DNA of 64,000 nucleotides from Sphingomonas sp. IC-11 (GCF_021043365.1 NZ_JAJNDU010000001.1:558001-622000); one strand, 5' to 3'. Positions 7,672-16,137 are shown, counted from the stretch's first letter. The notes: generated by a model from the sequence alone, not told the origin. Translations and numbers: made by a program.

Positions 7672-9357
7672 ATGAAAAGCTGGGCCTCAGGCAGCACTGA
7701 TCACCGCCTCGCGCCCATCATGCCGCTGGTTCGGCGTACATTGCTGGGCATAGGGGTCGTTAGCGCGTTTCTGAACGTCTTGTTGCTCGCGGGCTCGCTC
7801 TACATGATGTTGGTCTATGACCTCGTCATACCCGGCCGGAGCATTCCCACGCTGATTGGGCTGCTGCTGATGGTGGTGGCAGCCTATGTGTTTCAGGGAT
7901 TGCTCGATGCAGTCCGCGGACAGTTACTGGTCCACCTCGCCAGCAACGTCGACTCACAGCTGGAGGCGAAAGCGCACGATCTGGTGGTGACGCTCGCCCG
8001 TCTTTACCCCGCGCAGGATCCCGCCCAGCCAATCAGGGACATCGATCAGGTTCGCGGCTTCCTTGGCGGTGCTGGGCCAACCGCGCTGGTGGATCTTCCG
8101 TGGGTGTTGTTCTTCGTCGCGGTCCTGTTCCTGCTGCATCCATGGCTGGGCGTGACGGTGCTCGCCGGGGCGGCGGTGCTGATCGCGCTGACGCTCCTTA
8201 CCGACCGCGTGACACAATCGACCATGGCGGAGATCGTCCGACTGAATCGGGAGCGACAGCAGGCGATCGACACCAGCAGGCGCCACGCGGAGGCAATCCA
8301 TGCCATGGGCATGCAGGATCAGCTCAAGTCGATCTGGCGAACTGCTAACGGTGCTTACCGAAATGCCCAGGTGAACCTGAGCGCCAGAGCGAGCTTGCTG
8401 GTGACGGCAGGGCGGATATTCCGCCTGTTCCTTCAATCAGGCGTGCTCACGGTTGGCACGCTGCTGGTGCTCAGCGGTAAAGCGAGCGGGGGCGTGATCT
8501 TCGCGAGTTCGATCCTTTCGTCGCGTGCGCTCGCGCCGATCGAGTCGGCGATTGCGAACTGGCGCGGCTTTGTCGCGGCCCGGCAGAGCTGGCAGCGGTT
8601 GGGTGACATCATGTCCTTTGACGGGGAGCGTCGCCCACAGCAATTACTGCCGCTGCCCAGCCAGTCGCTTGCGGCCGAAGCCCTGACGCTTGCGCCCCCT
8701 GGCAGCAGCGAGCCCACCGTGCGGGGTGTCTCGTTTCTCGCCTATGCGGGTGAGGCGGTTGCCGTTCTCGGCCCGAGCGGGTCCGGCAAGTCCACGCTGT
8801 TGCGAGGGTTGGCTGGCGGCCTTCCGCCCGTCAGCGGCGATGTGCGACTGGATGGCGCGACCATGACGCAATGGTCGCGCGACAGGCTCGGGCGAGACAT
8901 CGGGTATTTGCCGCAGAATGTCGAATTGCTGCCGGGAACCATCGCCGAGAACATCGCCCGCTTTGATCCGGCCGCGTCCGCTGACCTGGTTCTCACGGCG
9001 GCCGAGCAGGCGGGGGTGACTGGCATGATCCAGGCGCTTCCCGAAGGGTACAGCACCCAGGTCGGTATCGACGGTCGCCGACTGTCTGGCGGCCAGCGGC
9101 AGCGGATTGCGCTTGCCCGTGCGCTTTACGGAGCGCCCTTCCTGATCCTGCTTGATGAGCCGAATGCGAACCTGGACGCGGATGGAGAAGCTGCACTCAT
9201 CAACGCGATCCGTGGTGTAAAGGCGCGGGGCGGCATCGTAGTATTAGTCGCGCACCGGCCCTCGGTTCTGGTCGCTGTGGACAATGTGCTGGCGCTGCGA
9301 GATGGAAAGGCTGTTTCTTACGGACCCCAGCGCGTCGTCCTGCTTGAAAAAACATGA
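7672..9357 (+). CDS. Type I secretion ABC permease/ATPase, catalytically intact
   Basis: 561 residues from the ATG at 7672. An in-frame TTG at 7663 is better spaced from the GAGGA at 7654-7658, so the first three codons are uncertain. A membrane domain (two early helices about residues 25-75, further helices about 140-180 and 245-285) is followed by a nucleotide-binding domain with every motif intact: Walker A GPSGSGKST (367-375), Q-loop GYLPQNVELLPGT, signature LSGGQRQR (471-478), Walker B LILLDEP (491-497), and the H-loop His528 in VAHRPS. It belongs to the PrtD/HasD exporter group and resembles AtrD of gellan clusters. It probably powers export of the RTX protein encoded next, together with the HlyD adaptor at 11895 and an unlinked TolC-like channel. 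Confidence 0.93.
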   Translation: MKSWASGSTDHRLAPIMPLVRRTLLGIGVVSAFLNVLLLAGSLYMMLVYDLVIPGRSIPTLIGLLLMVVAAYVFQGLLDAVRGQLLVHLASNVDSQLEAKAHDLVVTLARLYPAQDPAQPIRDIDQVRGFLGGAGPTALVDLPWVLFFVAVLFLLHPWLGVTVLAGAAVLIALTLLTDRVTQSTMAEIVRLNRERQQAIDTSRRHAEAIHAMGMQDQLKSIWRTANGAYRNAQVNLSARASLLVTAGRIFRLFLQSGVLTVGTLLVLSGKASGGVIFASSILSSRALAPIESAIANWRGFVAARQSWQRLGDIMSFDGERRPQQLLPLPSQSLAAEALTLAPPGSSEPTVRGVSFLAYAGEAVAVLGPSGSGKSTLLRGLAGGLPPVSGDVRLDGATMTQWSRDRLGRDIGYLPQNVELLPGTIAENIARFDPAASADLVLTAAEQAGVTGMIQALPEGYSTQVGIDGRRLSGGQRQRIALARALYGAPFLILLDEPNANLDADGEAALINAIRGVKARGGIVVLVAHRPSVLVAVDNVLALRDGKAVSYGPQRVVLLEKT

Positions 9358-9509
9358 AGGCATAAGGGCTGGCTCGCTCAGGCCACATTGAGTTCTCCCG
9401 CAGTTAATGTAAGTCGCAGAGAGTTGATCCATTTCCGTTTAGTCTCGTGATGCTCCGTAACCGCTTCCTCTCCATAGTGCTTCTAGAGACTCGGGGCAGG
9501 CCGGGCCTC

Positions 9510-9525
9510 GAACGGAGAACCGTTC
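9510..9525 (+). repeat. Inverted repeat upstream of the RTX gene
   Basis: GAACGG-AGAA-CCGTTC, a perfect 6-bp inverted repeat with a 4-nt centre, ends 13 nt before the Shine-Dalgarno sequence of the RTX gene. It could be a dimeric-regulator site or an mRNA hairpin next to the ribosome site. The function is unknown. Confidence 0.5.
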
Positions 9526-9538
9526 ATTTGCATGGTTC

Positions 9539-9545
9539 AGGAGGG
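9539..9545 (+). promoter_or_regulatory. Strong ribosome binding site of the RTX gene
   Basis: AGGAGGG, a near-perfect Shine-Dalgarno sequence, lies 7 nt before the ATG at 9553. It is clearly better than the sites of the flanking ABC genes and suggests high translation of the secreted protein. Confidence 0.75.
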
Positions 9546-9552
9546 CGGAATT

Positions 9553-10068
9553 ATGGATTATATTGCAGGAAGCAACCAGACGGACGATGATCTTAGCGCG
9601 ACCTCCACGGGCGCTATGCTCGTCGGTGGCGGGGGCAACGACATCCTTCGCGGTGGGAAAAGCGACGACATTCTCATCGGCGGCAAGGGAGATGATAAGC
9701 TGTACGGCGGTGCCGGTGCCGATCAGTTTCGCTTTTTCGGCGACCAGATCGACGGATCGTCAGATGTTGACGCGATCTACGATCTGAATTTCAGTGATGG
9801 CGACACGCTGGTCTTCGGCAAGTATAACGGCTTGTTTAGCTCGGACGCGCCCGGTCTTGACGGCTTCGCTGCTGGGGATTCAGCGATCATCTCGAGCTTC
9901 GCGGGCCTCGCTGCTGCCTATGAAGCATCGGGCGGCCGCATCAGCTTCACCGGTAACGCGAACGCGGATCTGCTGGTGATCAGCTTCGAAAATGGGAGCG
10001 GCGCTACCCAGACCATCCGCATCAGCCAAGGTTATAACGCCTTCGTGAACGAGCTGTCGCCCATCTAA
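9553..10068 (+). CDS. Small RTX calcium-binding protein, probable type I secretion substrate
   Basis: 171 residues. Four contiguous glycine-rich nonapeptides occupy residues 25-60 (GGGGNDILR, GGKSDDILI, GGKGDDKLY, GGAGADQFR). They form one calcium beta-roll and are followed by a serralysin-like C-terminal segment (DAIYDLNFSDGDTLVF). No catalytic domain precedes the repeats and there is no N-terminal signal peptide, as expected for a type I substrate whose export signal is C-terminal. The gene sits between the two ABC genes and has the best ribosome site of the locus. Its size points to a small surface, matrix or carrier protein rather than a toxin or enzyme. The exact role is unknown. Confidence 0.88.
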   Translation: MDYIAGSNQTDDDLSATSTGAMLVGGGGNDILRGGKSDDILIGGKGDDKLYGGAGADQFRFFGDQIDGSSDVDAIYDLNFSDGDTLVFGKYNGLFSSDAPGLDGFAAGDSAIISSFAGLAAAYEASGGRISFTGNANADLLVISFENGSGATQTIRISQGYNAFVNELSPI

Positions 10069-10088
10069 GCCACGATTGGTCCCCCGGG

Positions 10089-10117
10089 GAGGGTCGCTGT
10101 CTCGGGCAGCGTCCCTC
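10089..10117 (+). terminator. Stem-loop after the RTX gene
   Basis: GAGGGTCGCTG (10089-10099) pairs with CAGCGTCCCTC (10107-10117) around a 7-nt loop, with a single T/T mismatch. No U-tract follows, only TTC. Placed between the substrate gene and the second ABC gene, it could attenuate readthrough or protect the 3' end of the RTX message so that substrate is made in excess over transporter. Confidence 0.5.
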
Positions 10118-10170
10118 TTCGCTGCGTAGACGACGCGGCTTCTCCGAGGCGCGGGAGTTAAAGATTGCTG

Positions 10171-11898
10171 ATGTCGCGGCTGGATAGGCCCGGACTTGAA
10201 AGTGGATCGTCGGAAATCCCCGGCGTGCGCGTCGCGTTCCGCTCCGCTGTGTTCGCCTTGGCGATCCTGGGCCCGGCCCTTTGGGTCATCCCTGTCGCCG
10301 CTTGCTTGTATCTGATGCTGCTTCTCGATGTTGCGCTGCCCGGGCGAAGCGGTGAGACGGTAGCGGGGCTCTTCGCGATGTCGGCTGCGCTTGTGGCCTT
10401 TTACGCGCTGCTGCTGAGCAAAAGGCAGCAGGTGCTGACGGCTTTCGCCGACGCCTGCGACGCCGCCGGAGAGGAGCTGCACAATCTGGAGCAGGACTCG
10501 TTGCGAGCCGTCCTGCTGGACGGCGGAGTGGCTGCCCTGAGTGATGCGGCTTCAGTGCCGCTTCTGATCTGCACGCTCGCGCTGATCACAGGTTGGTTAG
10601 CGGTCATCCCGCTCTTCGGCGTCGCCATAGCGCTGGTGATCCTGACTGCCGAGGCGCGCGCCATGAAGCGTCAGCCGACGCCGTACGAGGACCGTCGCGC
10701 GCGCGATGTCTCGACGGCAGTCATTACCGCCTGGCGTGAACGGCTCGGACTGCTTCGCCTGGCCGGTCGCGCCGAAGCGTTGATCACCGCTCAACGTCAT
10801 GGGGCCGCGGTCTCCGATGCAGCGTCTGCCAGCCGAGCGGCGAAAACGAGACTCGCCCTCTTTGTGCTGTCTGCCCTATGTTTGGCCGGCGTCGCGGGGG
10901 CGGCGACGTGGTCGGCCGCTACCGATGACGCGAGTATCGGTGCTGTTGGCGCGGCCTTGCTCCTGACGGCGTTCATTTTCCATCCACTCTGTCGAATTGG
11001 TGGCGACATCCGCGCGTTCGAACTCGCTGCCGGCGAGTGGCAGGCGCTGCTGCGGGCGCTGGACCAAAGGCGTGCTATCAACATGCTGGTCGCTCTTCCG
11101 CCACCGCAACGCGACCTAGACGTGACTGGCGTCGGGGTGCCGCTGGCCGGGACGCGACAGCCGCTGTTTCAGGATCTCACGTTCAAGGCCAAAGCGGGGG
11201 ATGTGCTGGCAGTGATCGGGCCAGCAGATGCCGGAAAATCTACGCTGCTGAAGGTGCTGGCAGGGCACGTGCCGGAGTCAGTCGGCACGGTTCGGCTCGA
11301 CGGAGCTGCGCTAAGCCACTGGGGGCGGGAAGCCCTCGACCGGCACATCGGTTACCTTCCGCAGGTACCGGAGCTGATGCGTGGAACGGTAGCACAGAAC
11401 ATCGCCGGCTTCATTTCGGCGCCAGACGCTGCGGCGATTACGCGCGCGGCGGAGGCGGCTGGCGCTCACGACGCAATCGTCCGGTTGCCGGCGGGTTACG
11501 ACACGATGGTGTGCGTTTCGGGGCACCCATCGCTCGCTCTGTCCGTGCAACAACGGATCGCATGCGCACGCGCCCTATATGGTGATCCGTTCCTCGTACT
11601 GCTCGACAATCCCGGAACCTTTCAGGACAATGACGGGCATCTGGCGCTGCGCCGTTGTCTCTCCAGCCTCCAAGCGCGCGGCGCCGTAACCGTTGTGGTG
11701 GGAGATGCCCCCTCCATTATCGAAAGCGCGAACTTGGTCCTCGTCATGCGCAAGGGCGGAATGCTCGACTTCGGGCAGAAGGAAGAGGTGAGAGCCCGGC
11801 TTTCCGAACGGCAGCGTCGTGAGGCCGAGCGCCTCGCAGAGATGTCGGTATATGCCGAGCCGCGGAACGCGCCGGCCGACGCGCCAACGGTGGAGTGA
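10171..11898 (+). CDS. Second type I secretion ABC protein with degenerate ATPase motifs
   Basis: 575 residues from the ATG at 10171; an in-frame TTG at 10165 has a better-spaced GGGAG (10153-10157) and may be the true start. The architecture matches the neighbour at 7672: a membrane domain with helices about residues 25-85, 130-160 and 230-270, then an ATPase domain. Walker A is kept (GPADAGKST, 350-358), but the other catalytic elements are changed: the signature reads LALSVQQR in place of LSGGQ, Walker B reads LVLLDNP so the catalytic Glu is Asn480, and the H-loop His is Asp512 in VVGDAPS. It should bind ATP but hydrolyse it poorly, as expected for the degenerate half of a heterodimeric exporter. 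The stop overlaps the hlyD-like start. Confidence 0.92.
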   Translation: MSRLDRPGLESGSSEIPGVRVAFRSAVFALAILGPALWVIPVAACLYLMLLLDVALPGRSGETVAGLFAMSAALVAFYALLLSKRQQVLTAFADACDAAGEELHNLEQDSLRAVLLDGGVAALSDAASVPLLICTLALITGWLAVIPLFGVAIALVILTAEARAMKRQPTPYEDRRARDVSTAVITAWRERLGLLRLAGRAEALITAQRHGAAVSDAASASRAAKTRLALFVLSALCLAGVAGAATWSAATDDASIGAVGAALLLTAFIFHPLCRIGGDIRAFELAAGEWQALLRALDQRRAINMLVALPPPQRDLDVTGVGVPLAGTRQPLFQDLTFKAKAGDVLAVIGPADAGKSTLLKVLAGHVPESVGTVRLDGAALSHWGREALDRHIGYLPQVPELMRGTVAQNIAGFISAPDAAAITRAAEAAGAHDAIVRLPAGYDTMVCVSGHPSLALSVQQRIACARALYGDPFLVLLDNPGTFQDNDGHLALRRCLSSLQARGAVTVVVGDAPSIIESANLVLVMRKGGMLDFGQKEEVRARLSERQRREAERLAEMSVYAEPRNAPADAPTVE

Positions 11899-13250
11899 CG
11901 ATCGTGTCGCAGGAACTCGTGCTGGATCTCGGCCAAGCGCCGCTGTTCGAGGCTCGCCAGGGACATGATCCGCAACAAGCGCTGGATCGCACCCTGCGCC
12001 ACGCCGTGATGCTGGTGTCGACGCTGGCCGTGGTGATCGTGCTCATGGCATCCGTGATCAAGGTCACGGGCGCGGTGATCGGCAGCGGGCGGCTGTCGGT
12101 TGAGTCCAGCGTGAAGCGGGTGGCGCATCCAACCGGCGGGGTAATCGCGGAGCTCTTCGTGCGTGAAGGCGATCGGGTGCGAAAGGGGCAGCCGATCATG
12201 CGCTTCGACAATCGGGTGAGCGGCGACAGTGCTGCCACCTTGGGCCAGTCACTTGAGCAACTCCTTGCGGCGCAGGCGCGGCTGGCGGCAGAGCGGGATG
12301 GGGACGCGGTGATCCGCTACCCGCAGGCTCTTACGTCGAGCACCGCTGCCTCAGCGCGCCTAGCGATGGCTGAGGCGGATCGCTTGTTTGCCGAGCGGCG
12401 GTCGCTCCGGGCGACCGAGCAGGACGCCATACGCGAGCGCATCTTCCAGGCTCAGCAGGACGTGGCCGCAACCGGTGCGCAACTTCAGGGCGCCGAGAAC
12501 CAACGCTCGTTCCTGACCCCTGAACTTGAGGCATTGCGGGGGTTATACGCGCGCCAGCTCGTCACCGCCGCGCGTGTAAATCAACTGGAGCGAACGGCAG
12601 CCGAGCTGAACGGGACGATCGCTTCTCTCCACGCACGCATCGCCGAGAAGCGGGCGCGCATCGCGGAACTCCGCCAATCGAGCCTTGAGGCAGAGCGCAA
12701 CGCGCGGGTGCAAGCCGGGCAGGAACTGGCCGCGGTGACTGCGCAACTCGGCGATCAGCGCGTGCGATCCATTGCCGCAAGCGATGCATCCGAGCGCTCG
12801 TTAGTGCGCGCGCCCTACGATGGAATAATCGACAATCTGGCCTACCAGACCATCGGCGGCGTCGTACCAGCGGCACAGACGATCATGGAAATCGTGCCCG
12901 ATTCCGAGCCCTTAATCGTCAACGTCGCGGTGAGCCCCGCAGACATCGACCAGCTTCATCAAGGGCAAAGAGCGACAATCCGCTTCTCTGCCTTCAGCGC
13001 GCAAACGACGCCCGAGCTTGAGGGCAGGGTCTTCTACATTGGCGCCGATCGTAAAAGTGACGAACGCTCCGGAGCGCCGTTCTACGATTTGCGTCTCAAA
13101 GTCTCGGAAGCCGAGGCTCGCAAGCTGGGCGGCCTTAAGCTCAAGGTCGGCATGCCGGTAGAGGCTTATATGCAGACGCAACGCCGCTCGCTGTTAAGCT
13201 ATATCGTGAAGCCGCTGACGGATCAGTTCAATCGCGCCTTCCGGCAATGA
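11895..13250 (+). CDS. HlyD family type I secretion membrane-fusion adaptor
   Basis: 451 residues from a GTG at 11895 that overlaps the stop of the second ABC gene (GTGA), so the two are translationally coupled; GTG 11904 is an alternative. A short cytoplasmic tail precedes one transmembrane helix (about residues 36-57), then a lipoyl-like half motif (GGVIAELFVREGDRVRKGQP), a long helical hairpin (about 95-280), the second lipoyl half (SLVRAPYDGIIDNLAY) and a beta-barrel C-terminal domain (about 320-430). This is the PrtE/HasE/AtrB type adaptor that joins the inner-membrane ABC protein to a TolC-like outer-membrane channel. No TolC gene is present in the window. Confidence 0.94.
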   Translation: MTIVSQELVLDLGQAPLFEARQGHDPQQALDRTLRHAVMLVSTLAVVIVLMASVIKVTGAVIGSGRLSVESSVKRVAHPTGGVIAELFVREGDRVRKGQPIMRFDNRVSGDSAATLGQSLEQLLAAQARLAAERDGDAVIRYPQALTSSTAASARLAMAEADRLFAERRSLRATEQDAIRERIFQAQQDVAATGAQLQGAENQRSFLTPELEALRGLYARQLVTAARVNQLERTAAELNGTIASLHARIAEKRARIAELRQSSLEAERNARVQAGQELAAVTAQLGDQRVRSIAASDASERSLVRAPYDGIIDNLAYQTIGGVVPAAQTIMEIVPDSEPLIVNVAVSPADIDQLHQGQRATIRFSAFSAQTTPELEGRVFYIGADRKSDERSGAPFYDLRLKVSEAEARKLGGLKLKVGMPVEAYMQTQRRSLLSYIVKPLTDQFNRAFRQ

Positions 13251-13270
13251 AGAGTTGCGCCCGATGAAGG

Positions 13271-14539
13271 TCAATAGAAGTGCTGAAGCACGAGCTGGCG
13301 CTCCACCCCATTGCACAAACGCAGGCGTACAAGGCGCCCCGGTTTGTCAGCGGACCAGGTTGCGAGAGGGCTGGCCGCATAGTCCCTCGAAATCGGCTGC
13401 CCGTCGACTGCGCAGATCGTCTCACCGGCGACCCAGCCTGCGCGCTCGGCCGGCCCTCCGCGCATGACGTGGAGGACCCGAAGACGATCACGATCGATGC
13501 CGACCAGTAAGCCGCTGGTAGAACGTAGTGGCGGCTGATCAGCGGTGGCGCCCGGCGCGAGGATCATGCGTCGCGCGGTGGGGTCCAGCAGCACCCGGTA
13601 GTTCTGGAGGAAGCCCGAACCGATCCTGCCCGCGGACTGGATCGTCTCCGAAAAACCGCCGGCTGGTTCTACTCGTACCTCCACGTTGCGCGCGGTCAGC
13701 TCGCCCATTCGCAGTGCTGGCACGATACCGATCGTGCTCGTCACGGTGCCCGCCAGGCCGAACGAGACGGTGGTGGTTGTCCGAACCCCATTGATCTTCG
13801 CCGCAGCCCAGCCGTCGGCGGTGACAGTGATGGAGGAGCCGTCCCCGGTATCCACGATCATCGGCCGCAGACGCGCTGCACCGAGGTTAACCTCGCTCAC
13901 ATATACTAAGCGATCCCGCGAGACGGAAAGCGGCGAGGTGAAGCCGCGAAACGGCATCCGGCCGCTCGGCAGCAGGCGGAAGCGGCTGGCGGCGAAGTCG
14001 ATGTCGAGAGCAAAGCGTTCGGTAAGATCGCGGCCTACGAGCAGATCCACCGGCTCTGCGCTGCCCGTGGCAAGAGCGGGGAGGGTGGCGACGGCCAATC
14101 CGCCGCCATGTCGTATGAGGCTGCCGAAGCTTACCTTGCGAGTGGCCGTCCAGCCGATCGGCACCATGCCGCCGATTGCGGTGGCGCTGCCCCCTGATGA
14201 CACCTTGAGCGCCGCTTGCTCGGCAAACCGTCGGGAAAGCACCGAATAGCTGACACCCGTGTCGAGAATGGCAGTGGCGGGGCGCCCGTCAATTTCCAGC
14301 GAGAACCGCAGCTGATTGCCAGGCGTCAACTCGAACGGAACCCAGCGGTTCTCGGCATCGGACGCCAACACCGATGTACCCCGCGGCTGCAGCGCGGGCG
14401 AAGCAGCGGCCGGTGGTGCCGCGACGATTGCGGCTGCGATGATCAGAAACAGGGACACAGGCTTGCTTAGCGGCGCAACCGGCCGCCACCATAGGGAATT
14501 CAGGGCAGGCCACAAACGTCTGCGCTGTGGCCCGCCCAA
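13271..14539 (-). CDS. Retropepsin-like aspartic protease with two Asp-Thr-Gly sites and a PDZ domain
   Basis: 422 residues from a TTG at 14539; a GTG at 14458, directly before the hydrophobic stretch VSLFLIIAAAIVAAPPAAA, is an alternative giving a cleaner signal peptide. Two aspartyl-protease-like repeats follow. The first has ILDTGVSYSVLS (Asp93) and the second has MIVDTGDGSS (Asp230). Together the pair could form a two-lobed active site in one chain, unlike viral retropepsins, which dimerise. A PDZ domain (about 345-420) contains HVMRGGPAERAGWVAGETI. Export to the periplasm or envelope is likely. The 3' end faces the hlyD-like gene 20 bp away; no functional link is shown. Confidence 0.8.
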   Translation of the reverse strand: MGGPQRRRLWPALNSLWWRPVAPLSKPVSLFLIIAAAIVAAPPAAASPALQPRGTSVLASDAENRWVPFELTPGNQLRFSLEIDGRPATAILDTGVSYSVLSRRFAEQAALKVSSGGSATAIGGMVPIGWTATRKVSFGSLIRHGGGLAVATLPALATGSAEPVDLLVGRDLTERFALDIDFAASRFRLLPSGRMPFRGFTSPLSVSRDRLVYVSEVNLGAARLRPMIVDTGDGSSITVTADGWAAAKINGVRTTTTVSFGLAGTVTSTIGIVPALRMGELTARNVEVRVEPAGGFSETIQSAGRIGSGFLQNYRVLLDPTARRMILAPGATADQPPLRSTSGLLVGIDRDRLRVLHVMRGGPAERAGWVAGETICAVDGQPISRDYAASPLATWSADKPGRLVRLRLCNGVERQLVLQHFY

Positions 14540-14592
14540 CGGTGCGGCCGATGATCGCGCGAGCGAACGCCGCGCGTCATCGACGCGGGCGA

Positions 14593-15447
14593 TTAGCCCT
14601 TGTTGGCCTGACGCTTAGCCATGAACGCTAGCCGTTCGAACAGCATGACGTCCTGCTCGTTCTTCAGCAATGCGCCGTGGAGCGGCGGGATAGCCTTCGT
14701 TGGATCGCGGTTCTGCAACACTTCCAGCGGCATGTCCTCGTGTAGCAGCAGCTTCAACCAATCCAGCAACTCGCTGGTCGACGGCTTCTTCTTCAGCCCT
14801 GGTACGTCGCGGACTTCATAGAAGATATCCATGGCCTTGCTCACCAGCATGCGCTGAATGCCGGGGAAATGGACATCGACGATTGCCTGCATCGTCTCGC
14901 GATCGGGGAACTTGATGTAGTGGAAGAAGCAACGACGGAGGAACGCGTCAGGCAGTTCTTTTTCGTTGTTGGACGTGATCACCACGATTGGCCGCTCGGT
15001 CGCGCGGACGGTTTCTCTCGTCTCATAGACGTGGAACTCCATGCGATCGAGTTCCTGCAACAAGTCATTCGGGAACTCGATATCTGCCTTGTCGATCTCG
15101 TCGATCAGCAGAACCGGGAGCTGCGGCGCCGTGAACGCCTCCCACAGCTTGCCCTTGCGGATGTAGTTGGAGATGTCGTGAACGCGCTCGTCGCCAAGCT
15201 GACCGTCGCGAAGACGCGCGACCGCGTCATATTCGTAGAGGCCCTGCTGTGCCTTGGTCGTGGACTTGACGTTCCATTCGATGAGCGGGGCGCCCGTCGC
15301 CTTGGCGATTTCGTAAGCGAGTACGGTTTTGCCCGTTCCGGGCTCACCCTTCACGAGCAGCGGCCGCCGCAGCATGACAGCGGCATTTACGGCGACCTTA
15401 AGATCATCAGTCGCGACATAGCTCTGCGTGCCTTCGAAACGCTTCAT
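14593..15447 (-). CDS. MoxR family AAA+ ATPase
   Basis: 284 residues. The AAA+ core shows Walker A GEPGTGKTVLA, Walker B VLLIDEIDKADIEF and sensor-1 VVITSNNEKELPDAFLRRC. MoxR ATPases act as chaperones for maturation of von Willebrand-factor-A proteins or metal-dependent complexes; no such partner gene is adjacent, so the client is unknown. I chose the ATG at 15447, where the conserved MKRFEGTQSYV begins; the frame extends to 15531 but that part is Arg/Pro-rich and unlike the family. It is followed 53 nt downstream by the retropepsin-like gene on the same strand. Confidence 0.9.
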   Translation of the reverse strand: MKRFEGTQSYVATDDLKVAVNAAVMLRRPLLVKGEPGTGKTVLAYEIAKATGAPLIEWNVKSTTKAQQGLYEYDAVARLRDGQLGDERVHDISNYIRKGKLWEAFTAPQLPVLLIDEIDKADIEFPNDLLQELDRMEFHVYETRETVRATERPIVVITSNNEKELPDAFLRRCFFHYIKFPDRETMQAIVDVHFPGIQRMLVSKAMDIFYEVRDVPGLKKKPSTSELLDWLKLLLHEDMPLEVLQNRDPTKAIPPLHGALLKNEQDVMLFERLAFMAKRQANKG

Positions 15448-15531
15448 GCCCTCATCCCGTCTCGTTCGAATATCGGGTTTGGGATGAGCGAAAACGCCGG
15501 CAGGTGCAAGCGGCTTGCCGCCGGACCGCAA

Positions 15532-16137
15532 TCAAAGCGCGGCGCGCGCCTCCGCCCGCGCGACGAGCAATTGCCACAGGCCGTGGTGTTGAAATGCAAG
15601 CTGCTGCGCACCAAACGCCAGCGCGCGGCCGTGCGACGCAACGGCCGCAACCGAGTCTGCTTCGGCGATGATAGCGGCGCGACTGGGCAGGGTGTGCGGG
15701 AGCAGGGCGACACCTGAGCGTCCGGCCGCAGCGGCCAGCACGCGGCGGATGGCATGCCATTCGAGGAGCAAGGCCAGGGCGGCGCCGAACGAACAGCCGG
15801 TGCGGCTCGATTGCGCCAACGTGCAGAGGGCATGGCGCTGCGCATTGATAGCCGCTTCCGATTGCGCGTGCCGCGGCGTGGAAGGGAGGGGCCCTACGGC
15901 GGCCGTCAGCGTGACAAGCATAGCGCGCTCTTGATCAAATGCCGCCGCGACCTTCCTCAGCCAAGGTCCGGCGGAACCAGCACCTTCAGAGTGTGACGCC
16001 AGCTCGATGATGCTGGGCGCCGGACCGTGGAGCTGACACAAGGCATGGACAGCATCGGCCAAGTCCAGCGCGGCGGCACCAGGCGCGCATAGCGCAGCAA
16101 CGCTCGGGCAGGAGAGCGTTCCCTCCTGATCAACCAT
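15532..16137 (-). CDS. Hypothetical alanine-rich helical protein
   Basis: 201 residues from the ATG at 16137. The composition is Ala/Leu/His/Cys-rich and mostly helical by eye, with no signal peptide and no membrane segment. Recurring features are VAALCAPGAAALDLADAVHA, a DQERAMLVTLTAAVGPLPST segment and a C-terminal FQHHGLWQLLVARAEAR. I do not recognise a characterised family, but the same arrangement next to a moxR gene occurs in my memory of sphingomonad genomes. It lies between the PAS protein and moxR, all on the minus strand, with 84 nt to moxR. No function is assigned. Confidence 0.65.
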   Translation of the reverse strand: MVDQEGTLSCPSVAALCAPGAAALDLADAVHALCQLHGPAPSIIELASHSEGAGSAGPWLRKVAAAFDQERAMLVTLTAAVGPLPSTPRHAQSEAAINAQRHALCTLAQSSRTGCSFGAALALLLEWHAIRRVLAAAAGRSGVALLPHTLPSRAAIIAEADSVAAVASHGRALAFGAQQLAFQHHGLWQLLVARAEARAAL

